A stretch of DNA of 64,000 nt from Notamacropus eugenii (GCF_028372415.1 NC_092878.1:138400311-138464310); one strand, 5' to 3'; positions 1 through 11,490 are shown, counted from the stretch's first letter. Notes: generated from the sequence alone by a model not told the origin. A program made the numbers and translations.

Positions 1-159
1 GAAATCATGCGATAGGTCAGATAGAGAAAAAGAGATATTGCAAACTAGATAATTGGGAAACCTAGTTATCATTTACCTAGTTACGGAACTTTCAGTCTTC
101 TTATGGAGCAAATTAAGCCACACGATACAGAGGAAGAAATATTGGAATTGAACTCATGG

Positions 160-270
160 GACTCAAGTAAAAATCTATTTTGACCTTGAATAAATCACTT
201 AACCTACCTAAGCCTCAGTTTCCTGATCTATAAAATGAGGTATTTGGAATACAAGGCTTCTTCTATAAGG
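160..270 (+). mobile_element. MIR-class SINE fragment
   Basis: The stretch contains the MIR core phrase for 'cacttaacc...gcctcagtttcctgatctataaaatgagg', read on the plus strand. Only the central and 3' core are recognisable. It is an old, diverged copy. Confidence 0.6.
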
Positions 271-284
271 TATATTCCAGTTTA

Positions 285-400
285 GTCAACAAGCCTTGAT
301 TAAGGGCCTACTATGTGCCATGCACTGTGCTAAGTACTGGGGATACAGAGAAAGGCAAAGACAGTCCCCTCTCTCAAGGATCTCACAGTCTAATAAGTTC
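285..400 (-). mobile_element. L2 LINE 3' end
   Basis: The plus strand reads 'cctactatgtgccatgcac' followed by 'ctggggatacagagaaaggc', the reverse complement of the L2 3' terminus. The L2 therefore lies on the minus strand. Confidence 0.65.
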
Positions 401-964
401 CAGGGTTTCCAGCTCTAAACCTACGATATCACGATCTTAAATGAAGTCATCTAGAACAAGATGATCCTTGAATATTTGTGCACCGTTCTACCCATGCTGA
501 TCATTAGCCCTCATTGTGACCATTGGCCTTTTCAAAGATTGTCATCACAGAGTCAATCCTTTTAAAAAGCTTTTGCCTGATGATGAAATCTCTCATTCCA
601 AATGGAACTTGATTTGGAGACCTCAAGAGGACCTCTAAAAGAAATACATGTCTGTCATAAACTCTCCTTTAGCCATCGTTGTCCTTTTTGGGTGGGGGAG
701 GTAACTGGTTGGAGGATATGCCAGACCATTGAAGTACCACTTAAGCAACAGGAAAGCTTCCTTCCTTTTCTTCAAATTTCTAGCCAAGAAGATTAGCAAC
801 CACAGAGGAGCTCAGAATGACATTCCCTTCCCGTGCGTGGAAGTGCTGGCTTTTTCCGCTGGATTGTACCTTTCTGGCAATAGATTCAAATGCATCAGCT
901 TGAAGACTGTTTTCAGGGGAGTATTCCTTCTTCCCTCCCTTCATATACCTATATACTTTTGCCA
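401..964. other. No recognisable element
   Basis: This is sequence without a repeat family I recognise. Two overlapping 64- and 86-codon ORFs occur here but have no visible domain, signal sequence or splice context, so they are not annotated as genes. Confidence 0.5.
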
Positions 965-1160
965 GCCTCAGAGAGTCTGTGTGGTGTAACGGGCTTCGAG
1001 TCAGGAAGATTGAGGCTTAAATCCTGCCATAAACAGTATCTATGTGATCTTGAACAAATTACCTAACTTTTATGGGCCTCAGTTTCCTCATCTATATAAT
1101 GAGGGAGTTGGACTAGGTGGACTCTAAGGTCCAGAGCTATGAATATATGCGCCTATGATC
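965..1160 (+). mobile_element. THER1/MIR CORE-SINE
   Basis: The copy runs from a tRNA-like head ('gtgtggtgtaacgggcttcg', 'gagtcaggaagattgaggc') through the MIR core ('cctcagtttcctcatctata') to the therian 3' end 'aaggtccagagctatgaat'. It is close to full length. Confidence 0.8.
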
Positions 1161-2777
1161 ATCTCTTCTCTTTCTCTTCTAAATAAATAATTAGAGAAAC
1201 ATCAATGGTGAGGTTGTGGTAACTACTTGAACTTGTATTGGAAAATTTTCAGTCATTGGGAAGTTGGAAAAAAATATGATCATTCATTGAAACTCTCAGA
1301 AGTAAATCTTTTCAAACTTGCTTCATCAAGAGAAAGGAAAGAAATAGACATTAAAAAATATTCTAGCTTACATTATGTATACTGACCTTGGGTCCCTCAG
1401 ATAAATAAGCATAAAAATCAGTTTAGGTAATCACAAAAATTAAAGAACTAGCTATGGCATGCTCATCAGTTCCTGAATGTCTCATAAAGTCTCTTTTGAT
1501 TTTCTTTTGAGGATGTCTGTGCACAAAAGGAAAACAGCACACAGGAATCAGAGTCAAGAAGGCAGCTCTCAAGGGATGATCTTGTTCCCAACTGGCTGCT
1601 ATCTAGCAGGGCATTGTATTTTGAAGACAGTGGCTGGTGACAACTCAATTTTGCACTTATAAGAGCCCCATTTTCTATAATCAGGAAAATTCAGCGATGG
1701 TAACTGAAAATATTTCTTAAATTTCTAAAAGAGTTAAATATATGACAAATCTATGCTATTATCCCTTTGACAAATGTAGTCCAGGAGGTATAAAATCCTG
1801 GTCACACAGTGGGAATTAAAAATGAATGCCTATCATGCTGACGTGTCTTTTGCCATTTCTTATTTCTCCTATACTTTTTACTACTGAACTCCACTACTGA
1901 AGGTTCCCAGGTTAATACAGTATTAAGGTATCAACAGGGAAACACACATGTTTATAAAGAAAATACACAATTGCCATCTCCACATTCATATTTCCTTTAA
2001 ACATTTTGAAAAAGTCATTATTTATTAAAAGCACAATAAAAGAACTTTTACATACTTCAGGTATGTGAAAAATATGTTTTTGCTACATGAAAAAACTGAG
2101 TAAGGCACTTGTATGTACAAAGGGGCAATGGCATATTTTAAACAGGTTTGCAAAGGTTCTACTTTAACATATAAAGAAAAAAAATAAATAGGAACTCCAG
2201 GTAATAAAAAGCCACTGAGATAACAAATGTCTCCAAGGCTGAAAACTGTAAATATTTTAAAGATGAAAAGAGATAGAGAGGGAATTCTCCAGTTGGTTCA
2301 TTAGCCTGTGATATGGCAGTCCTTAGTTGAATTTGTCGTTCAAGAGAAACTCCTGTCACATACAGCAGTATGCTTACTCACACCTGAAAAAAGAGAAAAA
2401 AATTTCAAGATTCTGTGCGAACCAATTTAAAAGATTCAGTGTTATCTGATAATACATTTTTCATGGAGTTCAAGGTTGATTCCTTGATCAGTTTACTAGA
2501 CCTGTTTATAGGGAGGTAGTGAGGGTCTTTGAGGATACCATTTTGGCTGTCCCCAATTATCAAGAAGCTAAAGTCTCTAACTCTGTGGACCAAGAAGCCA
2601 TTCAACTTTTTCAAAAAGAGTATTAGATTGTATTTGTTCTCTAAGAAAAGAGTGAGTTAAAGTATAGGCAGAAGAATTGGGAATTAGCTGGATTGTTTAT
2701 ACTTAACTAATTGAGCATCTTAATTCTTTAGATGTTTAGATGAGTTTGGAGTCATGTTCCAGAATTTATATGGTTTT
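1161..2777. other. AT-rich sequence, no supported element
   Basis: About 1.6 kb without a repeat I can name and with only short chance ORFs on both strands. A strong acceptor-like site on the minus strand near 2,384 was examined as an EMCN terminal exon and set aside. It lies beyond the better terminal exon at 12,530-12,564. Confidence 0.45.
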
Positions 2778-2979
2778 CAGGGGTGGGGAACCCGTAGTCT
2801 CAAGACCACATGTGACCCTCTAGGCCCTCAAGTCAGTCCCTTCAACTGAATCCAATCATCACAGAATAAATCCCTTTAATAAAAGGATTTGTTTATAAAA
2901 CTTGGACTCAGTCAAAGGGCTATACCTGAGGTCCTAGAAAGTCACATGCAGCCTCGAGGCTGCTGATTCCCCATTCCTG
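2778..2979. mobile_element. Palindromic hAT-like MITE
   Basis: The 202-base element starts 'caggggtggggaaccc' and ends with the near reverse complement 'attccccattcctg', giving imperfect terminal inverted repeats. The two arms stay complementary inward ('tagtctcaagaccacatg' against 'cacatgcagcctcgaggctg') to a centre near 2,880, where 'aatccctttaataaaaggatt' is itself palindromic. The CAGGGGT terminus suggests a hAT-type non-autonomous element. No convincing 8-base target duplication is visible. A second copy lies at 16,474-16,636. Confidence 0.65.
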
Positions 2980-4424
2980 GTTAGATCATTTAACTAAACT
3001 CCTGATCTGTCTGAATAAGGACTGACACATTATTCCACAATTGTTAATTTCCCAAAAGTGTTTAAAAATGGAGAGAGCTGGGATACATATGAGGAAAGTA
3101 GACATTTTCATGACTTGACAACATGTAGGATAAATTAATTACATCTCTCAAACTAACTGTTTTCTGTGCTATCAATGAAATCTTTATCTGCTTTTGTTGA
3201 TGATTATTAAATTCACCTGAAAAGAAAATTAAAAAATCTTCATCTGCTGTCAACTTGAACATCTGTTTTGTGTTAGAACTTTAATTTTACTTATTTATTG
3301 CATGCATGGCAGCAATTTTCTAGATCAATTAGATGACATTTGTCATTCCTTACTGTATTTTTTAGTTTCCATATACCAGATTAAAGTGAAGTTGGTAAAT
3401 AGTTAACAAGATAATTATAAAACATTATAGGAAACATTATACTTTAAAACTAAGTCAATTTGGGCGCACCCTCAGGGATCCTCAGGTGTGGTTCATTGCC
3501 CCCACCCTCCTTTCTTTTTTGAGACCCATGCATCAGATTACCTGAGCACCTAGAAGTTCCTATTTCACAGAGGACATGCAGGAAAAGTTGAGAATAGGTC
3601 ATTGCTGAGGGGAGAGCAAGGGGCGCAGAATCTTGTGTGGTATAGGACGGATGCCTCAGCAAAAGGAGGAAGAGGAATATTTTGCATTTTTTCCCTAGAG
3701 CTAGCCTTTCCTGAAGCTCTATGAATCAGAAATCAATTTCTTCAACAATCTTCTCTGTCACTTATTGACGTAAGAAGACTCATCACCCAAGAGGATAAAA
3801 AAGAACCATCTGATATGGATGTAAATGAGCACATACGCAACCGGAAATGTACATAGCAAGGATCTCAGGTTTTTATTCTAATGGACTTCACTACTTCATC
3901 CAAATTATCTATACACAGTGGTTCTGGGAGGTGGGGGAATGTTCATGAGATTTTAAAAAATGGAGTTTTAATAGGATAATATATAGATTTCACAAAGCTG
4001 CAGTCTCAGCAACGTAAGCCACTTGCTGAAATGGATTCACTGTATGGATTAAATAATAAGACAGTTTACTGCAGCTGAATGGGCAGTTACAGCATAACTT
4101 GGCTTGGGTGTTCCAGATCATAACCAAACCGTGATTCCTGCAGTCAGTATTATACCACCTCTCCTAGAACAGTAGAATGACCAGTCAATAGTGCTTTTAT
4201 AGCCCATAGGTCTACAGTGCACTTATTAGATGTGTACCTCTTTGTCTAAGATCAGGGTGACGTTCCCTTTCACCACATTTGGGTCTAGGTGTTTTGTATA
4301 ATGAAATACTGATGCATCAGATGGTGGTGTTTCTGTGGCAATAATGCTCAGGGTCCGTACTCTTCACCAAAAGTAGCTGGGGATAAATAGAGAGTGTAAA
4401 AATCCCCAGCTCTCCCAAAAGAAT
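2980..4424. other. Unannotated intergenic sequence
   Basis: About 1.4 kb of mostly AT-rich sequence without a named repeat. A locally GC-richer patch occurs at about 3,455-3,660 without a convincing ORF or splice pair. Confidence 0.45.
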
Positions 4425-4590
4425 TTTGTTTTTGTTGCTGTTGCTTGTCATTTCAGTTGTGTCTAGCTCTTTATGACCCTCTTTGGGGTTTTCTTGGCGA
4501 AGATACTGGAGTGGCTTGCCCATCCTTCTCCAACTCATTTTATAAATGTGAAAACTGAGGCAAACAGGATTAAGTGACTGTCCCAGAGGT
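4425..4590 (-). mobile_element. Mar1-type SINE (RTE/Bov-B tail), 5' truncated
   Basis: The plus strand begins 'gttgctgttgcttgtcattt' and continues with 'tctttatgaccctctttggg' and 'cttggcgaagatactggagt', the reverse complement of the Bov-B-like tail of marsupial Mar1 SINEs. The head side is lost and abuts an AT-rich (TATAA) tract at 4,594-4,660. Confidence 0.8.
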
Positions 4591-4593
4591 GAC

Positions 4594-4660
4594 CCCCAAT
4601 ATAATATAATATAATATATATGACATATATATATTATATTATAATGATATGTATAATATA
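4594..4660. repeat. (TATAA/TATA) AT-rich tract
   Basis: A run of TATAA and TATA units directly follows the SINE remnant. Confidence 0.85.
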
Positions 4661-4717
4661 ATAATGAATCCACAGGGAAATGACTGTACTCTGAGACCTC
4701 TACTGATTTTTCCTTTA

Positions 4718-4723
4718 TCATCC

Positions 4724-4783
<60 letters not shown>

Positions 4784-4945
4784 GTCTATCTGTCTACCTG
4801 TCTGTCTGTCTATCCATTCATTCATCCATCTGTTCATTCTCACTTATTTATTTATCTAGCTATATATCTGTCTATCCATCTATGTATCTATGTATCTATC
4901 TATGTATCAATGTGTCTCTCTATGTATATGTCTATCTATCTGCCT
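4718..4945. repeat. (TATC)n tetranucleotide microsatellite
   Basis: About 80 bases of nearly pure TATC units are followed by about 145 bases of decayed TGTC, CATC and TATG variants. The unspecific 112-codon ORF across it is a product of the repeat. Confidence 0.95.
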
Positions 4946-5164
4946 AATTTTTCATTCAGACTCGTTTGGACTGATTGGATGGGATGAAGAAACCTCAATT
5001 CCAATCACTGGGATGATTGTCAGCTGTAACTTCAATAGACCACTGCGTAACCTCATACAATTTCAGTGAGTTCATTGTAGTATCCCATTGCTCCTTTGTT
5101 TTCAACTTATTGATATGTAGCCTTACAACTTAAAAAAAATTGTTGACCTTGTTTTCTTCCCCAC

Positions 5165-5400
5165 AGTAGAGAGCTAGCCAGGTGCTATGGTGGATGGAAT
5201 GCTGGACCTTTGGTCTTTAAGAGCTGAGTCAAAATCCAGTCTCGGACACTCGGTAGTTATGTCACCCTGGGCAATATACTTCACCTCTGTTTGCGTGATT
5301 GCCATATTCTTCATCTATAAAGTAGGGGTAACAAAAGCACCTACCTCCCAGGGTTGTTGTGAGGATAAACTGAGATATTATGTGCAAAGTACTATATGAA
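5165..5400 (+). mobile_element. MIR/THER1 SINE
   Basis: A nearly complete copy, from 'gctatggtggatggaatgct' through 'cctcccagggttgttgtgag' to 'gcaaagtactatatgaatgc'. It lies directly upstream of a Mar1 SINE in the same orientation. Confidence 0.85.
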
Positions 5401-5402
5401 TG

Positions 5403-5652
5403 CTGGACAGCTAGGTGGCACAGTCTATAGAGGAATCAAGAAGACTAATCTTTGTGAGTTCAAATCTGGCCTCAAATACTTACTAACTCTGTGACCATAG
5501 GCAAGTCACTTAACCCTGTTTGTCTCAGTTTCCTCATCTGTAAAATGAACTAGAGAAGGAAATGGCAAAGTACTGCACCATCATTGCCAAGAAAAACCCA
5601 GATGGGATCACAAAGAGTCAGATGTGACTGAAAAACAAACGGAACCAATTTC
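5403..5652 (+). mobile_element. Mar1-type CORE-SINE, full length
   Basis: The head 'ggacagctaggtggcacagt' is followed by the CORE block ('tcagtttcctcatctgtaaa') and the Bov-B/RTE-like tail ('gagaaggaaatggcaaagta', 'gtcagatgtgactgaaaaac'). The tail suggests mobilisation by an RTE-clade LINE rather than by L2. Confidence 0.9.
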
Positions 5653-6379
5653 AAATGTTCGCTACTATTATTAATAATGGATGCGGGGATGGGATTATGT
5701 CTTGTGTGACTTTTGAATCACTAACAATATGATGAAAAGAGTTTATCTCACCAAATTCATATTAACTGACAGCCTATACAATTTTTTTGGCAAATCTCTT
5801 TTTAAAATAGAATTTCATTGATATATTTTTTCCCAGTGCCTAACTTTCCTCCTGTATTACTTCCACAATATCCTTTTGAAATATGAATCATTAATATAAA
5901 GGTCCCTATCAGAAACTGATATTCTTTATAGTAGAGGTCCTTAATCTAGGATCCATTGATCTCTATGTGTCTAAAATGTAAGAACCTCAGGTATTTTTAA
6001 AAAATTTAATTACTGTATTTCACTATTATTGGTTTCTTTCGCAATCCTGTGTGTTTTATCTTATGTATTTAAAAAACATTATTCTGAGATGAAATTCATA
6101 GGTTTCATCAGATTACCAAGAGAACCCAGGGCACAGAGAAGGTTGAGGTGTCTCCTTTATAGGGTGGAGGTTAGAGGCACATCGCATTTCATTTCTACAA
6201 TTCTGCTAGTTCATGTCTATAAATTTTCAGTCTGTCCCAGTCTCTAGATGACATTTCATTTCCAGCTGACAGGTTTGAAAGCAGTTACTCACTATTTATC
6301 TAATCCTGGAGAAAAGTAATTTCAGTGAAATTATGTTAAAGAAAACATAAAATTATTCATAAAATGAGTTAGAAACCAC
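5653..6379. other. Unannotated sequence
   Basis: AT-rich sequence in which no repeat family, ORF with domains, or RNA gene is evident. Confidence 0.45.
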
Positions 6380-6690
6380 AAATTTGACCATGTCATGTCC
6401 CTCCTATAAAAGCTTCAATGTCTTCCTATTGCCCTGCTTTTGATCATTTAAAGCTGTTCATTATCTGGCTTCCATCTCCTTTCCCTTGTTATTTACATTT
6501 GACCCTCTTTCTTTCACTCTGTGTTCTAGATAAATGGGTTCCCTTGCTGACTGCTCTATGGGACATATCCGTCTCCCATCTCTGTTCCTTTTCACAGTCC
6601 AACTCCATGATTCCTCCCACTTTTTAGAACTCTCATCTCTCTGAAAGGCTCAGGACAAGTGTGGTCTCCTTTATAGCCTTCTAGGTAAGA
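6380..6690 (+). mobile_element. L2 LINE 3' region fragment
   Basis: The C-rich run 'ccatgtcatgtccctcctat', 'gcttcaatgtcttcctattg' and 'ctgttcattatctggcttcc' matches the L2 segment after the reverse transcriptase ORF. Divergence is high. Confidence 0.6.
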
Positions 6691-6967
6691 GAGTGCTAGC
6701 AAATGTTTAACAGCCAACTTGGCAAAAAAAATAGCACTCCACAACATACTTTTAAGTTTGATTTGCATCATTAACATCTTCTTCGTCACTTTCTCAATTC
6801 TAGATGCTCCTCCAAACAATAACTTAAGTCCTGATTTGTAGCATTTATCAATTTCTGGAGTGTAAATGCTCAGTATGAAAATTTAACAATCAGCTCTTGG
6901 GAGTTCAGAGGAGTTGGCACTTGTACATCCTTACCCAGTTGTTTTTGCCCCATTGACCCCGAATTTT

Positions 6968-7225
6968 GGGTGGCTAGGTGCTGCAGTGGATAGAATGCTG
7001 GGATTGGAGTCAGGAAGACTCTTCTTCCTAAAATCAAATCTGGCCTCAGGTACTTACTAGCTATGTAACTCTGAACAAGTCACTAAACTGTATTTGCCTC
7101 AGTTTCCTTATCTGTAAAATGAACTGGAAAAGAAAATGGTAAATCACTCTAATATCTTTGCCAAGAAAACCCCAGATGGGTTCATGAAGAGGCAGACATG
7201 ACTGAAAAATAACTGAACAATGGCC
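6968..7225 (+). mobile_element. Mar1-type CORE-SINE, full length
   Basis: The copy runs from head 'ggctaggtgctgcagtggat' to tail 'ggcagacatgactgaaaaat' and ends 'ctgaacaatg'. An 18-base segment 'ggaagactcttcttcctaaa' shows how it differs from the copy at 5,403. Confidence 0.9.
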
Positions 7226-7254
7226 CCAAATTTACTTGATTAATATTGTTTCTC

Positions 7255-7350
7255 TCCTAAAGAAAAGAAGCTCCTTGAGGGCAGGACATGTTTTGACTTT
7301 GTCTTTGTATCATCAGGGGTTAATTGAATTGTTGAATTGACCTGATGGGT
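7255..7350 (+). mobile_element. L2 LINE 3' end fragment
   Basis: The phrase 'gctccttgagggcaggacat' followed by 'ttgtctttgtatcatcaggg' is the start of the L2 3' terminal domain. The usual end, 'agcacagtgcctggcac', is missing. Confidence 0.55.
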
Positions 7351-7424
7351 TGCAAAGTTAATTTTTTCCTATTCCTGACTATATCTTTCTCCTCCATGTA
7401 CTCTTTGTAGCTCATGGAGTAATA

Positions 7425-7690
7425 AGAATGATAATTTACATTTGTCTAAGTCCTTCAGTTTTCAAAGAGCTTTTGTAGACATTATTTTATTTTTTTCCTT
7501 AACAATAATTCCTTGAGGTAGGCAGGTCTTATATATTTTTATTTATTCTGTCCCTTTTATAAAGGTACAGAGACTCAGAGTAGCTGGATGCTTTGTCCAA
7601 AGGTAGGGAGCTAGTCTATAGCAGAATTGGATCTAAAGGTCAAGTCTTCATATCCCATTCTAGGCTTCTTTCTGTCACAGATAGGAGGGC
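7425..7690 (-). mobile_element. MIR-class SINE
   Basis: The plus strand carries MIR in reverse ('tttgtctaagtccttcagtt', 'ccttgaggtaggcaggtctt', 'ctcagagtagctggatgctt'). It is strongly diverged but collinear. Confidence 0.6.
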
Positions 7691-7844
7691 ACTGCCAGGG
7701 AATGTAGTGAGGAGGGACTGATATGTGGCAGGATGCCTTTTGAGGTTATTACTCAAATACTCCTTGTGTTCTACACAGCACTAGTAGTAAAAAAATTTCT
7801 TTAAAAAATAAAAATCTAATAACTTATGAATTTTATTATTTATT

Positions 7845-7985
7845 TAGCTATATTATTGTTATAATTATATATTTATATTAACTATATTATTATTTATTTA
7901 AATATATTATTATAATAATTATATTATTATTAACTATATTATTATACTATGAACTATATTATTTATTTTAAACAATTTATTTCAT
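7845..7985. repeat. AT-rich tandem region with 'aactatattattat' motif
   Basis: Imperfect repeats of ACTATATTATTAT and related units, nearly pure A+T. This may form cruciforms or unwind easily, but no function is visible. Confidence 0.8.
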
Positions 7986-8110
7986 CTATTAAATTGTAAT
8001 CTAAAAGTAGAGACTATCTTTTCTTTCTCCATTTTTATCCCTAGTCCTTAGCACAGTGCTTGGTACACAGTAGGCACTTAATAAATGCTTATTAGTTCAT
8101 TGATTGATAG
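7986..8110 (+). mobile_element. L2 LINE 3' end
   Basis: A clear terminus: 'ccttagcacagtgcttggta' then 'gtaggcacttaataaatgct'. It is followed by the usual short TTGA-like tail. Confidence 0.75.
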
Positions 8111-8144
8111 TGCTTGCAAAGTTCTTTATTCCTTTAAATATTGG

Positions 8145-8275
8145 TTGAGAACCTCCTGTATAGAGGAGGCATTGTGCTACATGCTAGAGGGAAAAGAACA
8201 GGGGAAATATAAGACTTAGCAAAGACACAATATCTGCCTTCATGGAGCTAATGGTCTAATAAGGCATAAATTTAC
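8145..8275 (-). mobile_element. L2 LINE 3' end
   Basis: Antisense L2 terminus ('gaggcattgtgctacatgct', 'tgccttcatggagctaatgg') placed between two sense copies at 7,986 and 8,400. Confidence 0.6.
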
Positions 8276-8399
8276 CAGCTCACACCACTTTGCACCTGCT
8301 TAGCTCTGCTTGGCTTCAACTTGCTAGAACAAGATATTCCCAGGATACCCTCTGTGTGACTACCCTTCCCAGAATCCTTTCATGTACTGTTGCCCATCA

Positions 8400-8525
8400 T
8401 TAGATCGTACATTCCTTGGGGTTAGGAAATATCTTTTTTTATATGTATCCCCAGAGTCTAGCACAGTGCCTGGCACAGAGTAGGCATTTTAAAAGGTTTA
8501 ATGAATTGAATTATTGAATTGAATA
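8400..8525 (+). mobile_element. L2 LINE 3' end
   Basis: 'agatcgtacattccttgggg' and 'tagcacagtgcctggcacag' mark the terminal domain. It ends in short TGAATTGAA tandem units, the tail type expected for L2. Confidence 0.75.
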
Positions 8526-8559
8526 AACCCAGATGACTATAATATATAATATGCTATAT

Positions 8560-8690
8560 TTTCATTAGAGAGTATTGTGGTACTTAAGCCCTGGGTTCAA
8601 ATCTTGTCTCCAATGCTTTTGTTCTATGTCATCCTAGGCAAGTCACTTAGCTTCCTTCAGTTTACTCATAAATCAAATAATTAGATTGTG
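8560..8690 (+). mobile_element. MIR-class SINE fragment
   Basis: 'gccctgggttcaaatcttgt' and 'ctaggcaagtcacttagctt' identify the MIR head and core in the plus orientation. Confidence 0.55.
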
Positions 8691-8870
8691 ATGTCGAATC
8701 CAAATAGAAATGGGGGCCAAAAATCCGTACCTAAGGATGTCTGCGGGCCTTATATTTAAGTTATTTAAAATATGTTATTGTTTATGTTTTTATCATATTT
8801 CTTTAATATATTTTTCTAAATATTTCCCAATTCCATTTAATCTGTGGTGCTGTGGACTGATCCTTTCATA
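8691..8870. mobile_element. Possible non-autonomous DNA transposon remnant
   Basis: The start 'gatgtcgaatccaaatagaa' and 'atgtctgcgggccttatatt' resemble a marsupial DNA-element consensus that I recall only roughly. No terminal inverted repeats can be paired with confidence. This could also be unique sequence. Confidence 0.3.
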
Positions 8871-8939
8871 CTAAAGAGTCTCTGAGGTCCATCCTCCCCC
8901 CAGCTTGAGGTTTGTAATCATATGAAAAGTCCAAACCAA

Positions 8940-9250
8940 AGGGCTAAGTAAAACCTTACTGACAAGAAGAATCAGGAAAGGCTTCATGGAGGAGGTAGCA
9001 TTTGAGTTTAGCCTCTCTATAATAGGGATAAGTAGGGATTCCACAAGTAAAGAAGAAGCAGAATGAGACAGGGAAGGGAACAGCAGAGTGAAGGAACAGA
9101 GAGTGTAATCCAATTTGGCTGGAGCATAGAAGATTTTCCATAGAGGGCACTAATATACAGGAAATAAAAACTAATACACCAGATTGTAGTGGGGCTTGAA
9201 TGTCAGAGAAAGGAGTTTGAAGTCAGAAGGCAGTAGGGAACAACTGAACA
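8940..9250 (-). mobile_element. L2 LINE 3' UTR-proximal segment
   Basis: 'aggaaaggcttcatggagga' and 'ggtagcatttgagtttagcc' match the reverse complement of L2 upstream of its terminus. The match fades after 'gaagtcagaaggcagtaggg'. Confidence 0.7.
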
Positions 9251-9424
9251 CTACCTGTTTGAATATTTACATATGTGATCTCTTCTTCTGACTGTGGTTC
9301 CTTACCTTTTTCCCCTTTGAGGTAGCAATTTCCCAAGGTTAAATCCCTGGCTTTTTTTTCTTTCCTCTGTTCTTTCTCCTGTGACTATCTTATTCACTTC
9401 TGAGATCAACTACCACCTCTTTGT

Positions 9425-9675
9425 GGTTAGGCAGCTAAGTGGTACAGTGGATAGAGTGCTTGACCTGGAAGTTCTGAGTTCAAATCCAACCTCAGACACT
9501 GACTAGCTGTGTGACCCTGGTCAAGTCAATTAACCCTGTTTGCCTCAGTTTCCTCATAGGTAAAATAAGCTGGAGAAGGAAATGGCAAACTACTCTAGTG
9601 TCTTTGTCAAGAAAACCTACAATGGGATCACGAAGAGTAGGACATGACTAAAACAAATGAACAACAACAAAGATA
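9425..9675 (+). mobile_element. Mar1-type CORE-SINE, full length
   Basis: A well preserved copy, from 'ggcagctaagtggtacagtg' to the tail 'gaacaacaacaa'. The AAC-type tail is typical of RTE-mobilised SINEs. Confidence 0.92.
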
Positions 9676-9699
9676 ATAAATATCTTTTGATTAAATGAT

Positions 9700-10165
9700 C
9701 TCTTGAACCACTAGGGCCAGCAACTTAATAGAGGTCTTATAGACTTTTAGACCACTATAATATCCTTTCTTCCTGGCTTCCAATCCTTCAATTTGTTCTT
9801 CTCATGGCTACCAGAATGATCTTCCTAATCCTAATCATAGAACTCTCTCTCAAAAGTCTTCAGGGGTCAATACTGAATAAAATTCAATTTATTTTTCTTG
9901 GAATTTAAAGTCTTGCACCTCATCTCCCATTTCTCTCATCCACATTGTCTACTCTCTGGCCAATCTTGGGTACTCTATGTGCCTTGGACACAACCTCTAT
10001 TTTCCTATGTACTTTTGCTCGCACTGTTCTCTATTCCTGGAATGGCGCACCTTCTTGTCTTCACTTGCTGGATTCCCATCCCAATTTTTAATGGCCGCCT
10101 CAAATACTACCTCCAACACAATTCTGTTCTTGATCTCTCTTGCTGTCAATCATTACGCCACTAAG
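9700..10165 (+). mobile_element. L2 LINE, post-RT region
   Basis: The segment runs through 'tctcatggctaccagaatga', 'gtcttgcacctcatctccca' and 'ctctattcctggaatggcgc', which matches L2 after the RT ORF in order. The 88-codon ORF inside is not intact L2 coding sequence. Confidence 0.7.
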
Positions 10166-10763
10166 TATTAGGTACGGATTCTTAAAACACATCTTTAGGT
10201 TGATGGGGCAGTGTCCGAATCAGGATCAAGCTAGAAATGCAGTCAAAGGTACTTTCTGAAAGTCCTTCTTATCACAAACTCAGCACTTATGGGAACACAC
10301 TGATCCTTTGAAATGAGGGCAAGGATAGAGGGACAAGGGAAAGGAGAGCAAAGGAACGATAGCACCAGATACCACCTACATGGTTCAGACTCAAACACCC
10401 ATTTTGATCTACTTGTTTCATTCTGGTTAATGTGCTAGGGAGACTTGCCCAAATTATGGGAAATAGAAATATATTTAGCTATGGCAGAAAGATACTCAAC
10501 AATGGTAGGCATTAAGGCCATCTCTATTTGATTCAGCAAAGTGAACTTTCCCTGCCTTGGTTACCCATCATGATCCACCAGCTAAGCATCACAGTTTAAC
10601 TAGAGCTCCTCATGGCTACTTTGCACTCAGGCAATAAGAAAGTGACATCAACAGTGAACACCTTTAGCCAATCAAGTCTTGAGGAAGCTCTCTACTTAAG
10701 GAAAAAAACAACCTAGCCTAAATTGCATGGAGGGAGGGGTTAAGATATTGCTCTTACCGTAAT
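10166..10763. other. Unannotated sequence
   Basis: No repeat family or gene signal recognised in about 600 bases. Confidence 0.45.
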
Positions 10764-10806
10764 AGTGGTACAGAGCATCCCACAAGTCTTAGTGCATTTT
10801 AAAACC
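10764..10806. mobile_element. Possible mariner-like terminal inverted repeat
   Basis: 'tacagagcatcccacaagtc' followed by 'ttagtgcattttaaa' matches one arm of the element at 19,018-19,086. Only one arm is present. Confidence 0.35.
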
Positions 10807-10949
10807 TACAGCCAGAGTGTTTGCTGTGGCCAAGGATGGCACAGGCTGTATAATTTTTCATCTTCGTATACTTTGAACTTTGTCAGTGCTTAACAAATAT
10901 TCCAACTGTGACATGGATTTTTATTAGTATCTAGGAAATTACCCAGGAG

Positions 10950-11050
10950 AGTCAGCAAAACATAGTGGAAAAGAAGGTTGTTAGTATTGAAATCATAAGA
11001 CCTGAGTTTCAAATCTGATGTCTGACAACTGACAGCTCTAAAATATTCTC
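10950..11050 (+). mobile_element. MIR-class SINE head fragment
   Basis: 'gtcagcaaaacatagtggaa' and 'agacctgagtttcaaatctg' resemble the MIR 5' half. The core is not evident. Confidence 0.4.
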
Positions 11051-11339
11051 ATTATATTCCTAGCAGGGTTATTGTTGTGTTAGGAAAAGTACTTCATTGA
11101 TCCTAAAGTACCATGTAAATGCGTGGATTCGTATGATTATTAATTACATTCCTTATATCATTTCTTTCAAAGAGTTGTGGGGGAAAAAGCGTGCTGTAAA
11201 CTCTAAAGCAATAGATAATTGTTACAGCTATCATCACATTTATTATAATCATCCTGGAAATTTGGGTGCTAACATCTAACTGTATAGAGGAGCACCTAAC
11301 TATTTAAACCTCTTGATTGGTTTCAGAAGATCAACAATT

Positions 11340-11490
11340 CTGTGACGTATGTACTTCCATAAGGAAACTGAGACTGAGAAAGGATAAGTGAGCTCAGAAT
11401 CACACACCTAGTTATTAGTGTCTGAATCAGGATTTTTTCTGACTTCAAGTCTAGTGGTTTTTCTACTATACCACTTAGTCATCCCACTTT
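11340..11490 (-). mobile_element. MIR-class SINE
   Basis: The reverse MIR core is readable: 'ggaaactgagactgagaaag', 'atcacacacctagttattag' and 'ctactataccacttagtcat'. Confidence 0.55.

Noticed and set aside
2340..2383. Minus-strand terminal exon for EMCN with an excellent acceptor ('tttttctcttttttcag') and compatible phase, reading SKHTAVCDRSFS-stop
   Set aside because: The exon at 12,530-12,564 matches the known endomucin C-terminus almost exactly and lies earlier in the transcript. An alternative last exon here remains possible but has no sequence support.
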